The position numbers were made by a program, and so were the translations under genes. From NCBI GenBank assembly GCA_016930535.1, contig JAFGGN010000085.1, positions 1 through 39,280 of the forward strand: 39,280 nt of DNA. Reading direction: 5' to 3'. The notes beneath the pieces were generated by a model that was not told the DNA's origin, ran no database searches, and was given only the letters and a program-made list of their open reading frames with translations. Of this stretch, positions 33,083-39,280 are shown in pieces (positions within the stretch are counted from its first letter, which is position 1; each line of letters starts with the position of its first letter). This DNA is from a bacterium (GTDB taxonomy: Bacteria > Zhuqueibacterota > QNDG01 > JAFGCO01).

Positions 33083-35165
33083 GCTCCTGATCCTTATTTA
33101 ATACAGCTTTTCTGCTCAGGTCCATTTTTCCTTCCGGAGACAGGCTGAGCAGTTTGACTTCGACTTCATCACCGACTTTCAAAACATCCTCGACACGGTT
33201 GACCCGGTGATGTGCAATGTTTGAAACATGCAGCAATCCTTCCTTTCCGGGCAGGATTTCGACAAAAGCGCCGAATGCAGCGATCTTTTTCACTTTGCCT
33301 TTATAAGTCTTTCCGGGTTCCGGCTTCTGAACCAGGCCGTTGATCAGTTCGCGTGCGATATTCGCAGCCTCTTCATTCTCTGCGGCGATCTGAACCGTAC
33401 CATCATCTTCGATATTGATTTCTGCACCGGATTTTTCAACAATTTCACGAATCATCCGTCCACCCGGACCGATAACCGTACCAATATCGTCCGAATCGAT
33501 TTTCATCAGGAAAATGCGGGGAGCAAAAGGAGAAAGATGATCCTTGGGCTTGGAAATTGTCCCGTCCATAATATCGAGAATACGCAGCCTGGCCGATTTC
33601 GCCTTTTCAAGGGCATCCGCCATAATTTCAGAAGAAATGCCGCTGATTTTGATATCCATCTGAAAGGCCGTAATCCCTTTCCTTGTGCCTGCAACCTTAA
33701 AATCCATATCGCCGAGATGGTCTTCCTCACCCAGAATATCGGTCAAAACAGCAACCCGGTCGCCTTCTTTAACCAGACCCATGGCAATGCCTGCCACGGC
33801 TGCTTTAACCGGAGCCCCTGCATCCATCAGGGACAGGGAACCTGCACAGACAGTCGCCATGGATGAGGATCCGTTCGATTCCAGAATATCAGAAACGATA
33901 CGTATCGTATAAGGAAAAGCCGCTTCAGCCGGTATGACCGGTTTGAGTGCACGTTCGGCAAGATTTCCGTGTCCGATTTCCCTGCGTCCCGGCCCCCTGA
34001 ACATTTTTACTTCACCCACACTGAACGGAGGAAAATTGTAATGCAGCATATAACTCTTCCACGAGGATCCGTCCAGACCTTCGATTTTCTGCTCATCCGC
34101 TTTGGTACCCAGCGTGGTCACGGTCAGACTCTGCGTCTCGCCGCGTGTAAACAGGGCCGATCCATGGGTTCGCGGAAGAACCGACAGGTCGCACTGAATA
34201 TCGCGGATATCGTCATAGCCGCGTCCGTCAATTCTTTTCTTTTTATCAAGGATCAGGCTTCTCACAACCCGTTTTTCAACATCATCGATAATTTCGTTGA
34301 TATCAAAAGCTTTTTCAGGAAAGGGTTCTGCAAGTGCCTCCTGAATTGCGTCCCTCATGGCGTTCATGGCAGCCTGTCGCTCCATTTTACCGGAAAGCGA
34401 AAGTGCCTCGGTTATCATCTTTTCCGCTCTGGATTCGACTTGTTTGATCAGTTCCGAATCCTGACTTTCCTCGACAATCAACTGTTTCGGTTTACTGGTT
34501 TCCTGCAACAATTCATTCTGAAGTGATATGGTTTTCTTAATGGCTTCATGTCCGATCTGCAGGGCTTCCAGCATATCCTGTTCCGAAATTTCACTGGCTT
34601 CGCCTTCGACCATTGCAATGGCATCTTCCGAAGCCGCAATGACGACATTCATATCGCTTTCAGGCAGCTGTGAAAAGGTGGGATTGACGATCCATTCTCC
34701 TTGAATCCTGCCGATACGCACCGCACCGATAGGCCCATTGAAGGGGATGTCCGAGATGGTCAGTGCAGCAGAAGCTCCGATCGTACCCAGTATATCCGCA
34801 TCATTTTCACGATCCGAGGAGAGCACCGTAATGGCCACCTGGACTTCATGATTATAATTTTTGGGAAACAGAGGCCGGATGGGTCTGTCAATCAATCTGG
34901 CGCTCAGCACCTCTTTTTCTGAGGGTTTTCCCTCACGTTTGAAGAATCCTCCAGGTATTTTTCCGGCGGCATAGGCTTTCTCCCTGTATTCAACGGACAG
35001 GGGAAAAAAACCGGCTTTATCCATGGCATTTTTTGATGCGACGGCTGTCGCAAGAATTACAGTATCCCCAAACTGGACCAATACGGATCCGTTGGCCTGT
35101 TTGGCCATACGATTGGTTTCGATTTTGAGGGTTCTTCCTGCAATTTCAATTTCTTTACATAACAT
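33063..35165 (-). CDS. pnp: Polyribonucleotide nucleotidyltransferase
   Basis: A 700-residue 3'-5' exoribonuclease that degrades RNA by phosphorolysis and is part of degradosome-like complexes. Domains in order are RNase PH 1 (about 1-140), the alpha-helical linker, RNase PH 2 (about 310-540) with GDMDFKVAGT at the catalytic site, the KH domain with IGPGGRMIREI, and the S1 domain with KGKVKKIAAFGAFVEILPGKEGLLHVS. Full length for the family with a short charged tail. AAGGAG lies ahead of the ATG. It follows rpsO, as in most bacteria; the stop is just ahead of the M16 gene. Confidence 0.97.
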   Translation of the reverse strand: MLCKEIEIAGRTLKIETNRMAKQANGSVLVQFGDTVILATAVASKNAMDKAGFFPLSVEYREKAYAAGKIPGGFFKREGKPSEKEVLSARLIDRPIRPLFPKNYNHEVQVAITVLSSDRENDADILGTIGASAALTISDIPFNGPIGAVRIGRIQGEWIVNPTFSQLPESDMNVVIAASEDAIAMVEGEASEISEQDMLEALQIGHEAIKKTISLQNELLQETSKPKQLIVEESQDSELIKQVESRAEKMITEALSLSGKMERQAAMNAMRDAIQEALAEPFPEKAFDINEIIDDVEKRVVRSLILDKKKRIDGRGYDDIRDIQCDLSVLPRTHGSALFTRGETQSLTVTTLGTKADEQKIEGLDGSSWKSYMLHYNFPPFSVGEVKMFRGPGRREIGHGNLAERALKPVIPAEAAFPYTIRIVSDILESNGSSSMATVCAGSLSLMDAGAPVKAAVAGIAMGLVKEGDRVAVLTDILGEEDHLGDMDFKVAGTRKGITAFQMDIKISGISSEIMADALEKAKSARLRILDIMDGTISKPKDHLSPFAPRIFLMKIDSDDIGTVIGPGGRMIREIVEKSGAEINIEDDGTVQIAAENEEAANIARELINGLVQKPEPGKTYKGKVKKIAAFGAFVEILPGKEGLLHVSNIAHHRVNRVEDVLKVGDEVEVKLLSLSPEGKMDLSRKAVLNKDQEPEKGQS

Positions 35166-35180
35166 TATAAAATCTCCTTA

Positions 35181-35201
35181 CCGCTGCCTGTCAGGCAGCG
35201 G
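35181..35201 (-). promoter_or_regulatory. Hairpin between rpsO and pnp
   Basis: A near-perfect palindrome (CCGCTGCCTG, one base, CAGGCAGCGG) fills most of the 45-base rpsO-pnp gap, ending one base before the TAAGGAG that serves pnp. In E. coli this gap contains a terminator and RNase III site that control pnp. Here the lack of a U-tract argues for an RNA-processing or translation-control hairpin over an intrinsic terminator; function is inferred. Confidence 0.5.
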
Positions 35202-35210
35202 CATCCGGCA

Positions 35211-35480
35211 TTAACGACGAATGCCCAGTTCTTTGATTAACACACGATATCCTTCAAGATCGGTGCGGATCATATAATCCAGCAGCCTGCGCCGTTGTCC
35301 GACCAGTTTCAGCAGACCCCTTCTTGAATGATGATCTTTTTTGTGAATTTTGAAATGTTCGGTCAGTTCCTGAATACGCTGAGTCAGCATGGCGATTTGA
35401 ACCTTCGATGATCCGGTATCCTGACCGTCTTTTCCATACTTTTCAATCATTGTCTGTTTTTGTTCCTTTGTCAAGCCCAT
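35211..35480 (-). CDS. rpsO: 30S ribosomal protein S15
   Basis: An 89-residue S15 protein that binds 16S rRNA and helps build the small-subunit platform. The family sequence is clear throughout: [35 protein letters not shown] and [13 protein letters not shown] strong AGGAGGT site lies 7 bases before the ATG. It sits three bases after ribF and 45 bases before pnp in the conserved cluster. Confidence 0.98.
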   Translation of the reverse strand: MGLTKEQKQTMIEKYGKDGQDTGSSKVQIAMLTQRIQELTEHFKIHKKDHHSRRGLLKLVGQRRRLLDYMIRTDLEGYRVLIKELGIRR

Positions 35481-35483
35481 CGA

Positions 35484-36422
35484 TTACCTCCTGATATAAG
35501 GCGCAAGAATTTTAAGCGCTTTCTCTTTGTCACATTGAATTTGTTTTTTTAATGCGTCTTCCGAAGAAAATTGTCGTTCTTCTCTCAAACGCGATATAAA
35601 TTCTATTTTCAATCCTTTATTGTAAATAATTTCTGTGAAATTTTCAATATAAATTTCAACAGACCATGTTTTTCCCGGAATTGTCGGCGAGGTGCCGATA
35701 TTGGCCACTCCCTGCAGATAATGCCGTTTATACAGCACAAGCACGGCATAAACACCGTCCCTGGGTACCAGTTTGTCTTCGGAGATGCGAATATTCGCTG
35801 TGGGAAATCCAAGACGCCTTCCCACTTTCATGCCATGTACAATATCGCCTTCAACGCTGTACGGCCGTCCCAGCAGGCGGCGGGCCTGTTCGGCATCACC
35901 CCGGTTCAACGCGTTCCTGACGGCCGTACTGCTGACTGCGACTGAATCTATTTTTACCGGTGAAACCTGATGAACGAAAAAGTGATGCCTTTCCCCCATT
36001 TTCTCAAGGAACGGCATATCTCCTTTCTGATCCTTGCCAAGCGTGTTATTGAATCCCATGATCAATCCGAGGCATCCAATTTTTTTGAGCAGAATATCCC
36101 GTATAAACGCATCGGCTTCCATTTGGGCCAGAGATTCTGTGAACGGCATGATAAGTACACGGCTGACACCATAACTCCGGAAAAGTTCGATTTTTTCACG
36201 GGATGTAGACAACAGTTTCATGGTCCCTTTTCCAGTGCCCAGAACATGCATGGGATGAGGATCGAAGGTAATAACCACGCTCCGGGCACGGAATTGACCC
36301 GATGTGGCCAGCAGGCTTCGTAACAGTGCCTGATGCCCGAGATGAACACCGTCAAAAGTGCCGACCGTAAGCACGGACCGCTTATAGAAAGGGATATCGT
36401 CAGCCGATCTGAATATTTTCAT
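35484..36422 (-). CDS. ribF: Bifunctional riboflavin kinase/FAD synthetase
   Basis: A two-domain enzyme of 312 residues that turns riboflavin into FMN and then FAD. The N-terminal adenylyltransferase domain has GTFDGVHLGHQALL and the SSTAVRNAL motif; the GxDFxFG segment is GFNNTLG here. The C-terminal kinase domain has GRRLGFPTANI and GVANIGTSPT. The ATG at 36422 lies inside the end of truB (23-base overlap); a TTG two codons upstream is possible. Confidence 0.95.
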   Translation of the reverse strand: MKIFRSADDIPFYKRSVLTVGTFDGVHLGHQALLRSLLATSGQFRARSVVITFDPHPMHVLGTGKGTMKLLSTSREKIELFRSYGVSRVLIMPFTESLAQMEADAFIRDILLKKIGCLGLIMGFNNTLGKDQKGDMPFLEKMGERHHFFVHQVSPVKIDSVAVSSTAVRNALNRGDAEQARRLLGRPYSVEGDIVHGMKVGRRLGFPTANIRISEDKLVPRDGVYAVLVLYKRHYLQGVANIGTSPTIPGKTWSVEIYIENFTEIIYNKGLKIEFISRLREERQFSSEDALKKQIQCDKEKALKILAPYIRR

Positions 36423-37101
36423 GATCAATCATGTTTTTAAAATCATCCAATGTCCATGCATCATCGACATGATACGTTCCAACGGCCATTCGTCTCAGTC
36501 CGGTGATATGACCGCCTGTTTTTAACAGATTTCCCAGATCCCGGGCCATGGATCTGATATATGTTCCCTTGCCGCAACGAACAGAAATTCTCAAAACCGG
36601 GGGCTCCCACGATACAATATCCAGACGATGCACTGTCACAGGGCGCGGTTTCAAATCGATATGCACGCCTTCCCTTGCATATAGATACAATCTCCGCCCC
36701 TGAAATTTAATAGCCGAATATTGCGGAGGAACCTGATCGAAATTCCCTCTGAATGCATCAAGTATTTTGTCCAGATCTGAAGACTTCAGTTCCGGAACCG
36801 GTCTTGTCGCAAGGACAGCGCCTTCAGAATCATCGGTATCGGTGGAAATTCCCAGACGTATGGTGGCGTGATAGATTTTATCAAGCGCCATGAGATCCGA
36901 AATTTGCTTGGTGGCTTTCCCCGTGCAAACCAGAAGAACGCCTGTTGCGAGAGGGTCCAGTGTACCCGCATGTCCCACTTTTTTGCATCCTGTCCAGTGC
37001 CGTATGCGTTTCACGATCTGGAAAGAAGTCATACCGCCGGGTTTGTCAATGTTCAGTATAACACCGTGTGTAAAATCAGCCGTTTTTTGTTTGACTCCCA
37101 A
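36400..37101 (-). CDS. truB: tRNA pseudouridine(55) synthase
   Basis: A 233-residue TruB that makes pseudouridine 55 in the T-loop of tRNAs. The catalytic Asp49 lies in VGHAGTLDPLATGVL, preceded by ILNIDKPGGMTSF; QVPPQYSAIKFQGRRLY and CGKGTYIRSMARDLG follow. A long frame runs upstream through nrnA, but the true start is probably the TTG at 37101, 37 bases after the nrnA stop, since no ATG is available in that stretch; the ribosome binding site is weak. The C-terminal PUA-like part is short. The gene overlaps ribF. Confidence 0.93.
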   Translation of the reverse strand: MGVKQKTADFTHGVILNIDKPGGMTSFQIVKRIRHWTGCKKVGHAGTLDPLATGVLLVCTGKATKQISDLMALDKIYHATIRLGISTDTDDSEGAVLATRPVPELKSSDLDKILDAFRGNFDQVPPQYSAIKFQGRRLYLYAREGVHIDLKPRPVTVHRLDIVSWEPPVLRISVRCGKGTYIRSMARDLGNLLKTGGHITGLRRMAVGTYHVDDAWTLDDFKNMIDHENIQIG

Positions 37102-37138
37102 TCGTTGTAAATTCCAAATGAACGGATACCAGCCGGTT

Positions 37139-38122
37139 CTATGCACCGGACAGGGCCTGCTCCAGTTTTTCAATGATCCGGTTCTTGACATGAGATAAAT
37201 TACCCGTAACCGTACATCCGGACGCGCGTACATGACCGCCTCCGTTGAAATATCCGGCCACTTTATTGACATCCACGTCTCCTTTGGAGCGGAGACTGAT
37301 CCTGAACTCACCCGGATTGCATTCAACACAGATAAAACTGGCCTTAACCCCTTCGATACCTGTAATCGTATCCACAAATCCTTCCGTATCCACAATGCCG
37401 CCGGTTTTCATGAATGCATGCGTCAGATGAATGCAGGTTACCTGATTGTTGCAATGGAATTCGAGACTGGACAATGCCTTGGCATATGCCTTCATTGTAT
37501 CCGGTGAATTCCGGTTGTACAGCAATTCAGCGATTGAGGACGGATCGGCCCCATACCGGACCATTTCCGCGCAGACAAAAAAAGTATTTGCCGATGTATT
37601 GGCAAACAGGAAACGACCGGTATCGCTCAGTATCCCAGTATAAACACAGGTCGCCAGTGCCGGGGTCCATGCGATTTCTGCGTTTTCAACGAGCGGGTAA
37701 ACCAGTTCAACCGTACTGCTCAACCGGTCATCGACGAGATTCATCTGTCCGAAATTCGTATTCCCGGGATGATGATCGATATTGAGAATAAAATGGTCTT
37801 CATTGATCAGGTTCCTTACGCGACCGATGCGGTCCAGGTCCGACGAGTCCAGAATCAAAACGGTCTCTACCGGTTTGGATTGTCCGTCATCATTGTAACG
37901 GTTGATTTCATCAATGCCTTCCAGAAAATCGAGCTTATTCGGGATGCAATCGTCCAGAACCAATGAAAACCGTTTTTTGAACGTTCTTAATATATAGGCG
38001 ATAATGAGCACCGATGCAATGGAATCGCCATCGGGCCGTATATGCGTCGTGACCAGAAAATCATTTCTTTCCCTGATGCAGCTTATCATATTCCGATACA
38101 TGCTTGTTTTTTCAATAATCAT
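37139..38122 (-). CDS. nrnA: DHH-family oligoribonuclease / pAp phosphatase (NrnA-like)
   Basis: A 327-residue DHH/DHHA1 phosphoesterase that degrades nanoRNA and dephosphorylates 3'-phosphoadenosine 5'-phosphate. The N-terminal TTHIRPDGDSIAS motif, the NIDHHPGNTNFG motif (DHH) and the C-terminal GGGHVRASG motif of DHHA1 are all intact. It lies 8 bases after rbfA and before truB, the usual position in Firmicutes and FCB bacteria. Confidence 0.95.
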   Translation of the reverse strand: MIIEKTSMYRNMISCIRERNDFLVTTHIRPDGDSIASVLIIAYILRTFKKRFSLVLDDCIPNKLDFLEGIDEINRYNDDGQSKPVETVLILDSSDLDRIGRVRNLINEDHFILNIDHHPGNTNFGQMNLVDDRLSSTVELVYPLVENAEIAWTPALATCVYTGILSDTGRFLFANTSANTFFVCAEMVRYGADPSSIAELLYNRNSPDTMKAYAKALSSLEFHCNNQVTCIHLTHAFMKTGGIVDTEGFVDTITGIEGVKASFICVECNPGEFRISLRSKGDVDVNKVAGYFNGGGHVRASGCTVTGNLSHVKNRIIEKLEQALSGA

Positions 38123-38130
38123 GGCGGGTT

Positions 38131-38505
38131 TTACATGTCCAAAGATTCCGAGGGATCATTCCTGTCCAGGTCGATATCATGGAACAGTTTTTCGATTTGA
38201 TCGTATTCCGTGAACCGCGTATCCATGAAAAAGGACAGAGTCGGAGCATATCTCAGACGTATTCGATGGGCGACTTCTTTCTGAATGTAAGATTGTGCAT
38301 TTTTCAATCCTTCAAATGATTTTTTCTGTTCTTCTTCGGTTCCCATAATCGAAAAATACACTTTGGCCTGCCGTAAATCATTGGATAAATTGATATTTGT
38401 TATGGAGACAAAGCCTATTCTGGGATCTTTTACGCGAGTACGAAGTATATGACTGATCTCTATTTTCAACAATTCACGAACTTGCAGATTTCGTTTTTTC
38501 GGCAT
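38131..38505 (-). CDS. rbfA: Ribosome-binding factor A
   Basis: A 124-residue KH-like protein that matures the 30S subunit at the 5' end of 16S rRNA. It has the family pattern: VRELLKIEISHIL at the N-terminus, KDPRIGFVSITNINLSNDL, AKVYFSIMG, then IRLRYAPTLSFFMDTRFTEYDQIEKL. The C-terminus is short and acidic. It lies 9 bases after the DUF503 gene. Confidence 0.95.
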   Translation of the reverse strand: MPKKRNLQVRELLKIEISHILRTRVKDPRIGFVSITNINLSNDLRQAKVYFSIMGTEEEQKKSFEGLKNAQSYIQKEVAHRIRLRYAPTLSFFMDTRFTEYDQIEKLFHDIDLDRNDPSESLDM

Positions 38506-38514
38506 AATTGTGTT

Positions 38515-38796
38515 TTATATAATTTCAACCAATGATTCAATGACTTCAATTCTCAGATCGTTTTCGATGAACTTCAACAGTTTTTCAAGCGTTTGCTCCG
38601 CATGTTTTTTTTCATTGGATACGAATGCAGCAGCCAATGTTGTTCTCTGCCATTTGTCAAGATAATCCACTTCGGCCACCGAAACGTTGAACATGTTTCG
38701 TATCCGGTTTTTCATGCCCTTGAGGACAGCCCGTTTTTCTTTTAAAGAATGGCATTCGGGAAGAAAAATACCGACCTGTAAAATACCGACCATCAT
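38515..38796 (-). CDS. ylxP: DUF503 (YlxP-like) protein
   Basis: A 93-residue protein with the family features VGILQVGIFLPECHSLKEKRAVLKGM and VAEVDYLDKWQRTTLAAAFVS. YlxP homologues sit between infB and rbfA in many bacteria and have been linked to ribosome assembly, though the mechanism is unclear. There are two adjacent ATG codons; the first lies three bases after the infB stop. Confidence 0.92.
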   Translation of the reverse strand: MMVGILQVGIFLPECHSLKEKRAVLKGMKNRIRNMFNVSVAEVDYLDKWQRTTLAAAFVSNEKKHAEQTLEKLLKFIENDLRIEVIESLVEII

Positions 38797-38799
38797 ACA

Positions 38800-39280
38800 T
38801 CAAAGGGTCCTGGCCGTTTCAATAATCTCATAGGCTTCAATCACATCGTTGACTTTAATATCATTGTAGTTTTCTATGGTGATACCGCATTCATATCCGG
38901 ATGCGACATCGCGGACATCTTCTTTGAAGCGTTTCAATGACGAGATTTTACCCTCGAATACAATCTTGCCGTCACGTATCAGCCTGATTTGATTGTTACG
39001 GTTTATTTTTCCGGACAGAATGAAACATCCCGCGATATTACCGATTTTCGAAGCCTTGAAAACCTCGCGGATCTCGGCTGAACCGACCACGGATTCCGAT
39101 TTATCGGGTTCCAGAAGACCGGAGAGTGCCAGTTTGATATCGTTGACCACATCATAAATCACTTTATAAAGACGGATGTCGATCTCGCCTCTGCTTGCCA
39201 GGTCTCTCGCCTTATTGGTCGGAGCAATATGGAAACCGATGATTACGGCTTGTGAGGCTTCTGCCAGAAGCACGTCGTAC
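38800..39280 (-). CDS. infB: Translation initiation factor IF-2, C-terminal part (partial)
   Basis: The C-terminal 159 residues of IF-2; the frame is open to the window edge, so the GTPase domain lies outside. It covers part of domain 3 and domain C2, with EASQAVIIGFHIAPTNKARDLA, the RLYKVIYDVVNDIKLALSGLLEP motif, EIREVFKASKIGNIAGC and the GYECGITIENYNDIKVNDVIEAYE end. IF-2 delivers fMet-tRNA to the 30S subunit. It heads the infB to pnp cluster in this window. Confidence 0.96.
   Translation of the reverse strand, partial: YDVLLAEASQAVIIGFHIAPTNKARDLASRGEIDIRLYKVIYDVVNDIKLALSGLLEPDKSESVVGSAEIREVFKASKIGNIAGCFILSGKINRNNQIRLIRDGKIVFEGKISSLKRFKEDVRDVASGYECGITIENYNDIKVNDVIEAYEIIETARTL

Noticed and set aside
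33228..33866. 212-codon open frame on the plus strand inside pnp
   Set aside because: It is antisense to the conserved RNase PH and KH domains of pnp; its composition reflects the codons of the real gene.
38800..39280. A complete 157-residue gene starting at the GTG at 39273
   Set aside because: The frame stays open to the window edge and the sequence is the C-terminal part of IF-2, so it is a truncated view of infB.

Overview
This window is a gene-dense bacterial chromosome segment of moderate GC content. Its proteins point to an uncultured Gram-negative lineage of the FCB superphylum (KSB1/Calditrichota/Zixibacteria-like); the exact phylum cannot be fixed from sequence alone. The evidence is LPS heptose kinase, TonB/ExbB parts, a Bacteroidetes-type serine palmitoyltransferase, and an exported protein ending in the PNPFNP / SG-Y-Y module of FCB secreted proteins. 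TGA is a normal stop here (many ATGA/GTGA overlaps), so the standard code applies.

Layout. (1) 51-3278, minus: a small unknown ORF, cutA, tonB-like, exbB, rfaE1 and a possible 29-aa membrane peptide. (2) 3324-6637: a membrane-anchored unknown protein, then an extended SDR and a serine palmitoyltransferase transcribed divergently, a probable sphingolipid locus. (3) 6680-12101, minus: a tight six-gene operon uxaC, sulfatase, coaE, manC, EIIA, zinc-ribbon protein. (4) 12354-16002: a DUF116 protein, then OPT transporter, NusG-domain-II protein and Gx transporter. (5) 16112-18410, plus: sirtuin, receiver protein, divergent GroES and a decayed aminopeptidase remnant with an in-frame TGA. (6) 18403-19875, plus: ECF sigma factor, probable anti-sigma factor and LTxxQ periplasmic protein. 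The sigma gene has an element GGGAATAA-N16-GTCTAA that recurs upstream of a repeat-containing exported protein at 22506. (7) 19983-22266: two diiron proteins and an adenosine deaminase. (8) 22506-27470: the repeat protein, mgtC, an S9 peptidase and a receiver protein. (9) 27571-39280, minus: the conserved infB-ylxP-rbfA-nrnA-truB-ribF-rpsO-pnp translation/RNA cluster, running on into an M16 peptidase, a polysaccharide deacetylase, a MerR regulator and a 1000-residue receiver/PEP-synthase-like protein.

The observations that look least ordinary are the ECF sigma module with its shared promoter and repeat-protein target; the receiver-PPDK_N protein that lacks a phosphohistidine swivel domain; the aminopeptidase remnant whose last codons form the sigma promoter -35 element; and the M16 peptidase that has no standard start codon and carries a 30-bp perfect palindrome in its coding sequence. 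No tRNA, rRNA, CRISPR array, insertion sequence or phage gene was seen.
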